From assembly GCA_006384855.1 (NCBI GenBank), contig VCJN01002344.1, positions 124,001-188,000 of the forward strand: 64,000 bases of DNA, given 5' to 3'. Below the pieces are notes generated by a model. That model had not been told where the DNA came from. It was given only the letters and a program-made list of their open reading frames with translations, and did not search any database. Numbering within the stretch: the stretch's first letter is position 1; the number at the start of each line of letters is the position of its first letter. Below are positions 31,912 through 43,722 of this stretch, one piece after another. This stretch comes from Tetraselmis striata. Lineage: Eukaryota > Chlorophyta > Chlorodendrophyceae > Chlorodendrales > Chlorodendraceae. The position numbers were made by a program, and so were the translations under genes.

Positions 31912-32251
31912 GTTCCCGTCGCTGCACGCCAAAGGTACCGTGCTAGGCGGAAAACCACGAGGGGCGAGAAGGTACGAAGTAGGGATCTAAGGAAACGAGG
32001 CTCAATATACGATGGCGCGGGACGGGATGGCCCTTCAGCCGCCACCCGTTTGTGGTGGGTTGTTGAGAGAGGCGTCGGTAATAGTATGTCGTATAAATCG
32101 TAACCGCAGCGATTATCGCGACGAAATTTACGAAAGTGAAGGCCGTGTACTTTTAGGCTGTGTTGTCACTACACGCGGTATTTCGACCATTTTAGCGCCG
32201 TTTTGACCCCTATTAGATAGGCCCTTTTCGAGTAGCGTGTTTGAGTCAATT

Positions 32252-33000
32252 TCACTGAAGATTGCGACTATTCTCCATGATGAAATTCATATTATGAAGC
32301 ACACTTGCAGTTTCACCGCCCGGCTGCTTGTATCCGCAAATGACTGACATCACAGAAAAAATATTCTTAATAATGTTGTCTGACATCTTCCCCCGCTCGT
32401 CGTACAAACCCCGTGCCTCCTCGGGTAATAGGCTGCTGGTTATTATGTGGCAGCGGACAATTGTTCCCCAATACGGCGGAGCATGTGGTATGCACATTCA
32501 CACCTTTGATGCACTGAATGCATGGCCATGGGAAATAGATGCCGTCATCTCTGGGTGCTTGCACGCTGCCGCTGTCAACGCTTCCCCGGATAAGCATGCG
32601 CAACATGTCGGGATTGGCTACCTTAAAAGTTCAAACTCCACGGCGCTTGCTGGTAGGTGGATCTGTCTCTCCTCCAATATGTCAACAGAAAACCCGTGTA
32701 TCACTTTAAAATTGCCACATTTTTCACCGCCAAAATCAATAATGGCATGAATGCCATTGCTGCGCTTCTTTCACTCAGCTCAACGTTGTGCCGTGGCTGC
32801 AATATGTGCACATGACACAAGTTTAAAGAACGCGAAGTGCACATGATGCAAGTTATGGATTGCACTTGCTGCCGTTGATGATCTCCAACAATAAAGAAAA
32901 CGTATACCAAGATATCCGTTGCATCAATTAACAAGCTGGCCGGTATGTCTGTCTTGACGATCTTGCCCAACGCATTGTTATCGTAAATGCCAACTGCCAT
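32252..33000 (-). pseudogene. Degenerate coding sequence of unknown type
   Basis: Two minus-strand stretches look coding: 33000-32701 (VGIYDNNALGKIVKTDIPAS, then FFIVGDHQRQQVQS and a Cys-rich CIMCTSR) and 32497-32252 (RCHIITSSLLPEEARGLYDE). They are in different frames with a gap between them. The G-D and C-x-x-C arrangement faintly recalls KDZ/Plavaka-type transposases, but not enough to name it. Confidence 0.35.
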
Positions 33001-33180
33001 GTGCTGTACCCCAAGCGCAAAATGCCAGAATTGAAATCCGGATTCACGGGTTATTCCCCCTAGCGTGCAAGCGCAGGGTCTCCTTGCTAGGGCACGGCAT
33101 GTTCATCATCGAGTCATTTTGCAGAAGCTGCCGAAACGAAGAGTCGCCATTACCCCACATGGCCCGCAAACTAAGGATGT

Positions 33181-33811
33181 TCACACCAGCGCTCCAGCGC
33201 TACAAGAAGCAATCTCCGCTTTCAGTTCACAATAAACTTTCACACCCGTTTCGCCCACCGTAGAATCTCTATGGCGAAGGGTGCCCCCTTGCAATTTCAT
33301 AGAGCGCGCCAACATACACGTCCTATCTTTGGCAATTGACAAAGCCCCTCTTAGCATGTCAAGTTGGGATGCTGGTACGCCGCGGCGTGCTGCTCCCCGG
33401 ACTGTGACGTTAACGTGCTTGCGTTGCCAGAGGCGCAGCCTGCGCTCGCGGCGGTGGCAGCGCCAAAAACCGGAAAACTTCCGGAGTTTGCGGGGTTTGA
33501 GTCTCAGGTTGTGGCAGTGGCGAAAGTGGCACGGGCATGAGCACGCTGTGCGCGCTCGTCCTTGGAGCATGCCGGGGGGAAGGTTGCTGCACAGCCCTCC
33601 TAGAGGCACGTGTGATCGGGGCTTCCCCCTCTCGGACCCCTCGTGAATGTTTTGACGAGCGACGCAGCGGCCAATCTCCAGGAGTTGATAGCGGGTTCGC
33701 TTTGCATGAGGCGTTGTCGCCAGACCTTATAGCTGCGCAGCGCGCTGTAGGGAGGGGCTTCGCACTTCGTGTGATAAGAATGGCCGTCAAAGCCGACTGT
33801 CGCACGGTCAC
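33181..33811 (-). pseudogene. Degenerate ORF of unknown function
   Basis: A minus-strand frame from 33811 (Pro-rich, PLSPLPQPETQTPQTPEVFR) continues after one apparent shift at about 33420 into a better-looking segment (GVPASQLDMLRGALSIAKDR, VGETGVKVYCELKAEIASC) ending at 33181. No family was recognised. Given the surroundings, transposon origin is likely. Confidence 0.3.
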
Positions 33812-35159
33812 TCTTTATGAACGTCTACCCGCCATAGTGTTTGCAACAGCTAGCGGTTCGGCTGCCGCCCCAAATGCGGTTACACGCAGGTTACACGCAC
33901 AGTAGACGGGCACAATTCTTGGCTTAGGCAACAACGTGAGTGAGAAGCTCGCTCTCATGGGGTTTGTTGATGGGGAGGTGCACCATCAATCGACACGTTC
34001 CAAGACATTACGCCCGGCATCACTACATGTATGTGCTACGGCACCATGAGCGGGCACGGCGCGATAATATGCAAATAGACCTGCCAAGACAACCAAGGCG
34101 TCATGCCTACTTCACGACGAAGGGGATGTGTCGGATGAGCGAACGAACGCGAGGCGGGGTAGCATCAGCACGACGCGGGCCTTTCGCCGGTTACGACCCC
34201 GCCTCATGTACCTCCTTCGGGCTCTCCATCGCCAGCCCGTGCGCCAACATCGCGTTCACCGCCGCCGCTAAGTAGTGGCGGGCTCGGCCTGCGACGACAA
34301 GCGCCGTAAAGGCTTGCCCGGGGACCGTATATGCAGTGCCAGTGCTGCGCGGGAAGCAACTACCGAGGAGCGCGCGATATCGAACGCGCACCCCTTCGGC
34401 GCCCTCGTCATGTAACGCAGTCACGAACAACGGAGGGCAATCGGCTGACGATGCACCGAAGGTGTTCCGCCCGGTGAAGCCTTGGTTATATACTTATATT
34501 CCACAAGCGAGAGAGCGAGACGCCGTTCGGCAGTGGGCAGGTTCGTGGGGCTCACAATCGAACTGACGGTGCGGCTCGCAGCTCGCTCCAACCCACTAGC
34601 GGGTGTGCTTCCAATAGCTAGCAACATCACTGCGCGCGCAGCACGCTTATCCATGAGCTCGCAGACGTTGTCTCGATCCGACTCGCTCGCTCGCGGGGGT
34701 TAGCCAGTTCGTTACATATTCGGACAGTGTTCGCATTCCTATGGGCCCCATCGCCCGGAATCCTCGCGATGACTACGGCTGGATGTGCGACGATTCGTCA
34801 TCACTAGGGGTACGCGCGACCCCGCGCTCACTCGCCAGCGGCGCGCCTGATTCTCTACGTACCAGTACATACTGATGGCGGCGGTTCGGTCGATTGATCC
34901 CCTCCGAAGACCCCCCCCCACGACTCCCGGCTTCTGGCTGTGGCGTGGCCAGTGGGAGTTCAGCACCGGGGGCGTCCTCCGGCCCCTTTAGGCCTCTCTG
35001 CTAGGGTGTCTCCCGTGGGGTTCGCGGTCCTGGCGGGGGCGGCGGTGGGGGTGGGAGCGCGGCGCTGCGATGGCGCGGGTGCAGTCGTCGATGTTCGGTG
35101 GGGGCGCTGACTTGCAGTTCCGGTGTTGCGATGGCAGCTGCGACGCACCAGCTAGCGGC
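33812..35159. other. No recognised gene
   Basis: Short ORFs on both strands without motifs. The GC content and Arg/Ala-rich shadows rise toward the family A copy starting near 35160. Confidence 0.35.
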
Positions 35160-38100
35160 CCGCCCCCATGTGCACGCACGTGAACCACGGGATGGAGTCC
35201 GACGACCCGGCGGTAGCTGCCATGTACCTCGCCTACGCTGCGACTTTCGACCCCTCTGTGTATGTGCGGTGCGCCCCAGCCACGAGCCGGCTGCCCGCGC
35301 TCGGCCACCACGTGTTCCATGGCGCGCAAGCGGCGGCCCGTGCCGCCACCTCAGAGTTCTGCGGCCCCCCTCCTCACGGCTCCGCCCCCCGGTGTGGCTC
35401 TCCCGGCGTCGGCAGCTGGCGTGCGGGCGCCGCAGCGCCAGCACGCGCCGGCTGCTGCCTCAGCCGCCCATGATGCCGCCCTCGCGGCCACCGCTCGGTG
35501 GTGCGACGTCTACCGCAAGCAAGATGCCCCGTACGCCGCTGCGGGGTACGGCTGTCGGTGTCTGTCTCGCGGCTCGGCCTGTCCTCTTTCCCCTGCTAGC
35601 ACGCACGCTTGCCTATGCTGACGGCTCCCCTCCTACCGACGACCGGTCGTACCGGGCCGAAGGCCTTGTCTGCGTACTTGCGGGGCTACTACTGCGACCC
35701 TACCCATCTAGCAGCCCCACAGTTGTGCGGAAATTGATAGAGCGGCGAGTGCGCTTGTGGGAGGCGGGGAATGCAGTGCGCGCCGGCTTCTCGGTGTGCG
35801 GGATGCAGCAATTGTGGCGCGAGTCGCGGGATGGCAGCGAATTACACACTTACCATATGGAGGCGGGGGAGCTGCCGGCGGGCACGTCTCGGAGTGCCCA
35901 ACGGCGGAAGCGCCGGCGGTCTGCGAGGGCGCCGGCGGTTGCTGCAGAGGCTGCGGAGGGGGTTGCCGATGTTGCGGCAGACGGGGTGCCGCCGGCGGTG
36001 GTAGATGCTCACCGCGGCGAAACTCGCCGCCGTGCAGGAGCGGCGCCGCGCTCGCCAGGCGCTGGACACCGCCGACCTCGGTATGGTGTCCGACGCCGCT
36101 GCGGCGCTCCATGTCCTTGAAGCCCTCCATCCGCCTCATTCTCCCACCGGCCCGGAGTACTCCCCTCCCGAGGAGTCGCCAGACTTGCGGCGGGCGCCAC
36201 CGTCGTGGGGTGGCAATGCGGATGAGGTTTGGCGTTGGGGGGAGGACCAGAGGCGGGTTATGCGCCGTGCTCCCGCCTTCCCGCTGGGCATGTGGACTGG
36301 TGGCGTTGGTAGCACATCAGGGATCTAGACGTACCTTCATGGCGCTTGTGGGTAAACCGCTACCTGGCGAGGCGGTGCCACTCGCGCACTAAGGCTTTCT
36401 TGGCGAGTGGCACCGTCTTTGCGCTCCACAAGCACGACCCCGCCGCGCGCGAGGAGCGGGCGAAGACCGGCGAACCGCTGCGAGTACGCCCGCTTGGCGT
36501 CGGCTCCGTGCTGGTGCGCCTGCCCTCCGCCCACGCTCTCATGCAGGTGGGTGCGGATGCGCGGGAGGCCATGGGCCCGGTACAACGCAGCTTTTCGTCG
36601 GGAGCCGGCCGTGAGACGGCGTATATGAGCATGCGGATGGCGCTGCAGCTTTTCGGCGGGCGTGGTACTGGCGGGAAAGGGCTATAATTCCTTGATATTC
36701 GGAATGCCTCCAATGAGGTATCCCGGGGTGCGATATTTTACGGCTTGCTTCAGCACCCGCGTCTACATGGCCAGATCCCTTTTTCCCGGATGTTGTACGA
36801 TCGTCCTAGCGACATGTACTACTACGCGCCGGATGATCCCGGTATTTTGCGCGCCACCCTACAGTCTCGTACGGGTGTGCGCCAGGGTGATGTATTTCTG
36901 CCTCGCTATCGTGTGCCCGGTGCAAGGGGTTGTGGCTCATACCGCCAGAGTTTCTTTCTTTCTTTCGCTGATACTTTCTGCCAGAGTTTCGCGGATGATT
37001 GCGGCGCGGCTACCGCCGCGGCTCACGTTCCGCGTGTTTTTGACGAGTATTGTACGGAGCTTTTCGAAGTCGGACTGGTGGGACATGACATTAATACGCG
37101 GTACGTTCGTCACCCCGGTGACAGCGAGGCCGAGTTACGGGCAGTGCGGGCGAAGTTGGCCCCGGGAGGGTTTCGTACCCCGGCCGACGATCCTGTCCAT
37201 GATGGCGCCGTGTACGTGGGTGCTCCTATTTGCCATTACCCCGGGTGGATGACCGGTGCGTTGGGGCGGCGCCGGGTGGCCCACGCCGCACTGTTGGAGC
37301 GCATCGCCTCCTTTGGCACGTCGGGATACGGCTGCCACCATGGGGCCATGCGGCTACTGGTCGTATGCGCGGTGCGGCATACCGGCTTCCTCAGCCGCAT
37401 GATGCCGCCGTCGGAGCTGGACCCTTTCTTGGAGGCCGTGGACGCCGCCAACATTTCGGCTGGGTTTTCGTTGCTCGGTCTCGACGCTTGCGACCAGTCT
37501 ACACCGCGCATGGAGGCTGCGATGTTCATATGAGTATGCCCGCGGATTTTGGCGGTTTGAATATGACCTTGTTGCAATCTCAGGCCCCGCGGCGTTTTAT
37601 CCCACGCAATCGGTTGTCCTGCCAAAGCTGGTACGGGAGTACGTGCCCGCCCTCGGCCCCTTGTACGAGGCGGTTCGCGCCGAGGTGTCCTCAGTGGCTA
37701 GGAGTGCTTTGCCATGGGCGCGCGAGACGCGCCGCGTGTACGAGACTGTACGGGCCCTTATTACCACGTTACCGCAAGCAGATGTGCAGCGCGCACGCGC
37801 CGCGTACGGGCACACCCACGAGATCTTCGAGTTACTTACCGTCGGTAATGCTACGACCACCGCTGCATCACCATATCCGTCAGCTGGTACTACGGCCCGT
37901 ACGTGTACGAGCACTAGCGGAGGACTCCTCGTCACCACATCTCCTTTTACGGCCACTCCCCATGGAGTTGGTACTGGTGAGGCTGCCTCTGCTTCCCAAC
38001 AATCGCTTCCTATCAGTGGTACGAATACTGCCAATACCGTTACTACATGCGCTTATGTAGCTCTCAAGATACCGTCGCCCCGCGAAGTAGTGGCACCCCC

Positions 38101-39165
38101 TCCGTCACTGGCATCTCCTTCCCTACTAGAACCTCAGCCTGGCGGTACTACAGCTCCGCCCTCGGGTACGGGTATGGGTGTTGCCTCCGATGATCAACCC
38201 ACGACGACCATGGTTGTCCAACGCCACCTCAGCCGTGCGATTCGCTTGCGTGACTTCGTGGCCCTCGCTCTTGGATTCCAGCGTATGGGTGCCGCGGCCT
38301 CGCGCCTTGATACCATGCGCTTGTACATCGCGTGCGGGCCGGGCTCCCTATCGCTTTTCCAGTCTGATCACGAGTCAGCCCGCAAGATTCCCCATGTTGC
38401 TTATTCGGCCTCCGTTGCGCGGGTGCTGGGCCTTCGCCCGCGCGGGGGTTCCGCGCTTGTCACATGTCCTGGCCCCACGTGTGGTATTGACCCCTTATGG
38501 CTTCGCTATACGGATGGCTCGAACCGGAATGCCACGGATTTCATTGTGGATCATCTGCCCATCTGCCCCATGGCGAGCTACAAGCACCGCATGCATACCG
38601 CTTTGAAAAATCTGTGGGCTTCCGTGGCGATCGAAGCGGGGGCGGTGCTTGACCGGGACCGCTCGGGAGTCGGCGACTTGACCCTTGAGACGAGTGGGCT
38701 GTGCCCAGCGGACCGCTCGCGGCCGTCATATTACGCTGGTGGGGAGCTTGCTTGGCGTGCGATTACATGATCGATTTCGCGTGCGTGTCCTCCACGATCC
38801 CCACTTGGGGCAACGACCCCCGTTGGTGCATCCCGGGGATCACGGCGACCGAGGCGGAGCGCAACAAGGTAGCGGCGGACCGGGCGTCTTCCGCCAGCCC
38901 GGTGCAGGGTGCACCGGTACTACCCTTTTGTGGTTGAAGACCGCGGCCGTCTCGGAAAATCCGCTTTAACGGTTGTCTATATCTTCGCGGTGTTACTTGT
39001 TGTGCGCCACTTCCCTGGCGGTCCTTCCGCCCCCACTTCATGCTTCCTTCACGGTCAGTCCGTCCAGGCTCTTCGAAACTTTGTTGCCAGCCAGCCCACT
39101 GAGTTCCGCCATCACCTATATCGCGCACGCGGCGGGGGTTGTTGCAGCGAGTCCACTGTGAGATT
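35160..39165 (+). mobile_element. Family A non-LTR retrotransposon, near full length, multiply frameshifted
   Basis: Longest copy of family A. The N-terminal region at 35168-36120 reads in three frames (MESDDPAVAAMYLAYAATFD; AATARWCDVYRKQDAPYAAA; RAEGLVCVLAGLLLRPYPS). The RT region at 36340-37250 has VGADAREAMGPVQR, motif A LDIRNASNEVSR (about 36693), motif B SRTGVRQGDVF (about 36868-36900) and motif C SFADDCG (about 36982-37002). The thumb/linker to 37533 contains GRRRVAHAALLERIASFGT. A post-RT region (37643-38770) and a C-terminal restriction-like endonuclease region (38560-39160) follow. Frameshifts lie at about 36000, 36340, 36690, 37530, 37620, 38700 and 38910. The canonical GCTAGCTCATG tail is replaced or lost after 39165. 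Confidence 0.8.
37643..39165 (+). pseudogene. C-terminal part of the family A protein: linker and restriction-like endonuclease domain
   Basis: The open frame 37643-38770 (LYEAVRAEVSSVARSALPWA) carries a Ser/Thr-rich spacer, then LSRAIRLRDFVALALGFQRM, a possible zinc-binding region (CGPGSLSLFQSDHESA; CPGPTCGIDPLWLR) and the domain start HTALKNLWASVAIEAGAVLD. After a frameshift at about 38700 comes DYMIDFACVSS and after another at about 38910 YYPFVVEDRGRLGKSAL, the conserved block seen C-terminal to the endonuclease core in many algal and protist non-LTR elements. The same blocks recur at 2791-3225, 11119-11811 and 17793-19116, which is how the family was recognised. Confidence 0.75.
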
Positions 39166-39750
39166 CAGATGTGACATACAGGTGACGAAGCACTACTACT
39201 AGCGACTATTATTTATCCGTGAAGGCTGCTGCTGGTGGCGGCACGTCCATCCAGTTACGTGCGAGTACATCCGGCGTTATTGCCGGCGGGCGATAAATCC
39301 TTTTTGTCATCATTGAGGAAATCGTACCAGCCCGGTGGAGCGTTACATGGCACTGACGTACAAGGTACAAGGTTGTCCGTGTAGTACCGGGTAGTACGCG
39401 ATATATTTATTACGCCGGTACCGGGTATCGAGTACCCGGTACCCGGTACCCGGGCACGATGGAGAGTGGTCCTGTGGATAACTACGACTATTAGTACATG
39501 GGAGCGCAAATCTCAGCCGTACTATTCGGCCAAAGTGGGGATTTTTGTGTACATTATAGCTAGTACTGCTGATCGGGCCTGCCAGCCGTCCGATCAAAGG
39601 TCATCAGATGGGCGGTTTGGCTGCCATGTTTTGCCAAAGAGTGCTCACGTTACATAAATATTCGCGAGGGGGAGGGCGGGGGCAGGCAGCGGTTTGCCGA
39701 AGAATGTTTGAATTACAATATTCGCGACAGCTGCCATCGGGGGATGTGGC
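39166..39750. other. Spacer with a short palindromic tandem repeat
   Basis: 39417-39452 consists of repeated GGTACCGGGTAT/CCCGGTACCCGG units that can fold back on themselves. No gene was seen. Confidence 0.5.
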
Positions 39751-39752
39751 CC

Positions 39753-40536
39753 GGGGGGGGGGGGGGGGGGGGTGCGGGGGCGGGGGGACCACGCCCGCCC
39801 CGCCCCCCCCCGCCCCCCCTCGCCGCCAGCCGCTCCCGCCTGGGGGGGGGGGGGGGGGTAAGGGGGCGGGGGCTACTGCTTGTTCTTGTTCTTGCGTGCC
39901 CGCGGGACCCTCCGCTTCGACGATCTCGCTGCCTCCGCCTCCGCCTCCGCCTCCGCCTCCGCCTCCGCCTCCGCCTGCGCCTCCGACTCCGCCTCCGACT
40001 CCGCGACTGTCAGTTTCTTACCTCGGCGTTTCTTCACTGGCCTCTTCCGCTTCTTGTCATCCGTCAGTGTCTTCACCACCCCGGGAGGCTGTGCCGTCGA
40101 CGACGCCGCCATGAGCTTCCTTACCTTCGCGTCGGGACGCCCCCTGTGCCCAGACACCCACAACAAGCCCCAATCGTTTCGCCTTTAAGCGGCTGAGGAT
40201 GCGGCCTCCTCGGCCACCACGAGTTGCGCCGCTGGCACTGTGGAAGCCTTGGCGTTGAGGTGGGCCTTAACGGCGCTCCCGGACGAACCTGCGCGCGGCA
40301 CAAGTTAGCCACGAGTGGGTGCGTGCTAATGTGGAGGATGGAGTGTTTTGTTGCGCGCCCACCTTGTCACGCGTTTCCTCATGTCTTTCTCGTCCTCCTC
40401 GATGCCGGCGGCGCGGACACGCGAGACAACAAGGCTCGCCGCCCACGTTTGCCCGGGGGGGCGAGGTCGGCCATGGCGCTGTGAGCGGTGAAGGGGGGGG
40501 GGGGGGGGGGGGCGGGGGGGGGGGGGGGGGGGGGGG
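39753..40536 (+). repeat. Cluster of long poly-G runs
   Basis: Runs of 20 (39753-39772), 17 (39842-39858), 20 (40493-40512) and 23 G (40514-40536) within 800 bp. The small ORF 39873-40112 lies between them. Confidence 0.95.
39873..40112 (-). CDS. Small basic protein with an Ala-Glu repeat, 79 aa
   Basis: From an ATG at 40112 the minus frame reads MAASSTAQPPG, a basic stretch KKRKRPVKKRRGKK (nuclear-localisation-like), then an (AE)n run encoded by a CTCCGC hexanucleotide repeat (about 39925-40010), and a basic C-terminus ending KNKNKQ. A separate protein-like segment upstream (about 40290-40190, AHLNAKASTVPAAQLVVAEE) ends in its own stop. It may be a genuine small gene or the 3' exon of a transposon gene; no domain was recognised. 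Confidence 0.4.
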   Translation of the reverse strand: MAASSTAQPPGVVKTLTDDKKRKRPVKKRRGKKLTVAESEAESEAQAEAEAEAEAEAEAEAARSSKRRVPRARKNKNKQ

Positions 40537-40764
40537 CGGCCGAGGTGGAGAAACTAACACCCAGTCGACGACCGCCTTCCGCAGCAGTCAACGACACATC
40601 GGAGGCGAGGAGCAGCGCGCCACTACTATTTATATGCACGTATTGTCAAGAGCTAGTCGGTGCGGCATTGTGTCGGTGTAATTTCGCAATGTTTATTGTT
40701 GAAGTAGCACGGCGTAATGGATACGGCGAGTGAATCCGGGATAATGTGTGCGACGAATGTGCGC

Positions 40765-40815
40765 GCGCAGCGGTGTGCGGCGGTGTGCGGCGGCGGTGTG
40801 CGGCGGTGTGCACCG
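40765..40815 (+). repeat. Minisatellite of GTGTGCGGC units
   Basis: About five imperfect copies of GTGTGCGGCG directly before the 370-bp tandem array. A related complementary composition occurs at about 47690-47780. Confidence 0.75.
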
Positions 40816-40931
40816 ATGTTAATTTAGTGTGAATATTATATCGGCCGTAGACGATCAGGTCTGGCAGCACCGCCCGTGCTTGTAAATAAGCGACAATGGG
40901 TCTAGTCTCCCGCTAGTCTGTGCACCGCAAG

Positions 40932-42045
40932 TGCACTCCGCAAGCCTCGCCTCCATCCGCGTCGGAACCGGTAGTAAGTGTTGTTGTGTGCGCACATCGT
41001 GACAACATTACACGGTGGCAATTGCAATTATTAGCGGTGGATAATGTGAAGGCGTTTCCGAAATCGACAAAGAATGAGGCGGTGCTGGCGGAGTGCATTG
41101 GCGGTGCATAGAATAGCGTGTCCCTGGGGTTTTGGCTGCATCGGACGCCGTATTCCCACCCATCCGGCACGGAATGTCCGGTTTTTACACATTTGTGTGT
41201 TAATAAAGTGTGAATATTACGCGTCTTTTACGCCGGGTGGATGGGCATCCGGCGTCCGATGCACCCCAATTATTTGCAGCACGCTACTCTACGCACCCCC
41301 AACGCACTCCGCAAGCCTCGCCTCCATCCGCGTCGGAACCGGTAGTAAGTGTTGTTGTGTGCGCACATCGTGACAACATATTACACGGTGGCAATTGCAA
41401 TTAGCGGTGGATAATGTGAAGGCGTTTTCGAAATCGACAGAGAATGAGGCGGTGCTGGCGGAGTGCATTGGCGGTGCATAGAATAGCGTGGTGCTGGGGT
41501 TTTGGCTGCATCGGACGCCGTATTCCCACCCATCCGGCACGGAATGTCCGGTTTTCACACATTTGTGTGTTAATAAAGTGTGAATATTACGCGTCTTTTA
41601 CGCCGGGTGGATGGGCATCCGGCGTCCGATGCACCCCAATTATTTGCAGCACGCTACTCTACGCACCCCCAACGCACTCCGCAAGCCTCGCCTCCATCCG
41701 CGTCGGAACCGGTAGTAAGTGTTGTTGTGTGCGCACATCGTGACAACATTACACGGTGGCAATTGCAATTAGCGGTGGATAATGTGAAGGCGTTTTCGAA
41801 ATCGACAGAGAATGAGGCGGTGCTGGCGGAGTGCATTGGCGGTGCATAGAATAGCGTGTCCCTGGGGTTTTGGCTGCATCGGACGCCGTATTCCCACCCA
41901 TCCGGCACGGTATGTCCGGTTTTCACACATTTGCGTGTGAATATATATAGTGTGAATATTACGTACGCGTCTTTTACGCTGGGTGGATGGGCATCCGGCG
42001 TCCGATGCACCCCGAATCTCACCAACACGCTACTCTACGCACCCC
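40932..42045 (+). repeat. Tandem array, three copies of a 370-bp unit
   Basis: Unit starts (CGCACTCCGCAAGCCTCGCC or a variant) lie at about 40932, 41302 and 41672, and a fourth start at 42044 breaks off. Copies are about 95% identical. Each unit contains an inverted repeat: GCATCGGACGCCG...CCCATCC and, about 75 bp later, GGATGGGCATCCGGCGTCCG. Small ORFs of about 100 codons recur in each unit only because the DNA is repeated. This could be satellite DNA or a tandem repeat inside a larger element. Confidence 0.9.
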
Positions 42046-42099
42046 CAACGCACTCCGCCAGCCCCGCCTCTTTCCGCGCAGGTCCTACGTTCCATTGTA

Positions 42100-42871
42100 T
42101 GTATATACATACGTACATGTACTGCTCCGAAACCAGCCCAAACTTAATGAGTGCACAAGTGTAAATGGCGGGGGGGGGGGTGTGTGGCGGCGGGGCATCC
42201 ACTCACACATACCCCGGCGATGCATGACAGATATTACATGCCGTGGCGGGTCGGCGGGCCGACCCGGCGGGCCGACCCGGCGGGGGGGGGGGGGGGGGGC
42301 GTCTATTCAACTACACGTGCGACAGTGTCGTTTCGTGGAGCAGTATATGTGCCCGGCCTCATTTATACCGCCCCCTACCTGCGCTGCATGGTCCACCCCT
42401 ACGAATTACTTAGCACAAACCGCCATTACTTAATAGGAACCTAGCACAGCCAGGCTTATATGCCCGCTTTGCCGATCAACTTCTACGCACTTTCCGTCCC
42501 TTAACCGCCGGACATGGGGGTTAAGCCGCCAGCCTCGGCAGTTGCTTAGCCAGACTTGGCATCCCGTACCGTGTCCATGGCTTCGCAGCTCTGCCGCCGG
42601 CACACGCCGAGTCCGGCGCTTGCTGCCGCGGGGTTGCGCACGCATGCACGCACGGTAATACGCCGCCGACGCCGCCACGCTTATTTCCACCAGCTTCGCC
42701 AGCCGCAGCTTCGCACGCCTTTCCGCCGACATACGAAACGCACGAATCCCCCCCCCCCCCCCCCCCCCCCCCCCCGTCCCCGCGTCATGTATATTATATT
42801 CGAGGCGACTATGCGGGGCGCAGCACACGCCGCGGCTTGGGTCGGCGGAGCGGCAGGCGGCGGGAGCCCTA
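42100..42871. other. GC-rich region with homopolymer runs and uncertain coding
   Basis: Contains poly-G at 42170-42180 and 42282-42299 and a 28-bp poly-C at 42748-42775. It also has GCGGGCCGACCCG repeated twice before the second poly-G. ORFs on both strands overlap extensively; I cannot choose a coding strand. Confidence 0.45.
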
Positions 42872-43678
42872 ATGGCCGGGCAGTATTCACACCCACACAG
42901 GCACCGCCGCTCACCTCCGACGCGGATGAACCGCCTCCCAAAGGAAACATGCCGGTTGGTGGTAATCCCAGCAGGCGTGGGGTGCCGGCGCCGGTACTGG
43001 TGCGACGGAGCTGTCGCGTCAGGAACCGCACCGCATGTGGAGCAACACATGGCGGTGCCGGCCCCACCTATGTCTAGGGCCACCTCCTCACAACACCCCG
43101 CCACGACGGCGTCGGCCACCGCCGACGGCGCCGTTGCGGGGGGGGACGCCCTGCCAGGCGACGATGATGCGCCTGGTGCGCCGCGTCAGGAGGCGGAGGA
43201 GGCCGTGGTCGAGGCGACTGATCGGGCTGAGGGGGTTGTCGAGGCGAGCGAGGCTGCGCTCGCGCCACCCGCCCCGCAGCCACCTGCGGGACATGCCGAC
43301 TTGCTCGTCGCCATGTTGACCGGAGCACTACGAGCAGTGGCGGGAGGCGGCCACATGCACTATCATGTGCGTGTCCTGGCCGGACGCCCGTCATGCGTGG
43401 ACTGCGGCCAACGGACGGACTGGGAGTGTTGCTGCGACGGCACCCCGGCTTTGTGCGGCCCCAAGTACCCATGCATGGCGACCCATCAGCGGGCAGTCCT
43501 CTGCCCGACCACGGCCACGGTGAGGGCGGAGTTCCGCCATGTCAGGGACGCGTTCCACGACGCGACTCGCGCCGCCGTGTGTGAGGCTTCCGAGAAGGCA
43601 CGCGCGGCTGGTAGGGTGCGCAGGGTGAGGCGGCGGACGGCCCAGGAGCTGAAGGAGAGCGAGACATGCCGTCAGTGA
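42872..43678 (+). CDS. Cys-rich protein, possibly a piggyBac-type transposase C-terminus
   Basis: 268 codons from an ATG at 42872. The first third is Arg/Pro-rich and may be out of the true frame. From about residue 70 an acidic, Ala-rich stretch (EAEEAVVEATDRAEGVVEAS) leads to HMHYHVRVLAGRPSCVDCGQ, then C-x-C...C spacing ending GPKYPCMATHQ, and a basic Arg-rich C-terminus (RVRRVRRRTAQELKESE). The C-x2-C...C...C...H pattern near the C-terminus resembles the Cys-rich finger of piggyBac-family transposases, but the catalytic core is not in this ORF. It would be the last exon or a fragment. Moderate uncertainty. Confidence 0.4.
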   Translation: MAGQYSHPHRHRRSPPTRMNRLPKETCRLVVIPAGVGCRRRYWCDGAVASGTAPHVEQHMAVPAPPMSRATSSQHPATTASATADGAVAGGDALPGDDDAPGAPRQEAEEAVVEATDRAEGVVEASEAALAPPAPQPPAGHADLLVAMLTGALRAVAGGGHMHYHVRVLAGRPSCVDCGQRTDWECCCDGTPALCGPKYPCMATHQRAVLCPTTATVRAEFRHVRDAFHDATRAAVCEASEKARAAGRVRRVRRRTAQELKESETCRQ

Positions 43679-43722
43679 GGTCGGGCGCAATGTCATTGGG
43701 TGGGGCACACGGACGTGTAACA

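Noticed and set aside
35098-35600. Start of the 340-codon plus ORF as a separate gene
   Set aside because: Its first half is Arg/Pro-rich out-of-frame sequence; the genuine family A N-terminus is in other frames (from 35168 and 35262) and only the second half of this ORF is in frame.
41074-41743. Repeated 99-codon ORFs in the tandem array
   Set aside because: Identical because the DNA repeats; frames on both strands are open and no domain is present.
42430-43119. 229-codon minus ORF opposite the Cys-rich gene
   Set aside because: Apparent Cys pairs arise from the complement of Ala/Gly-rich coding; the plus strand carries the better finger pattern, although the 42430-42750 part remains undecided.
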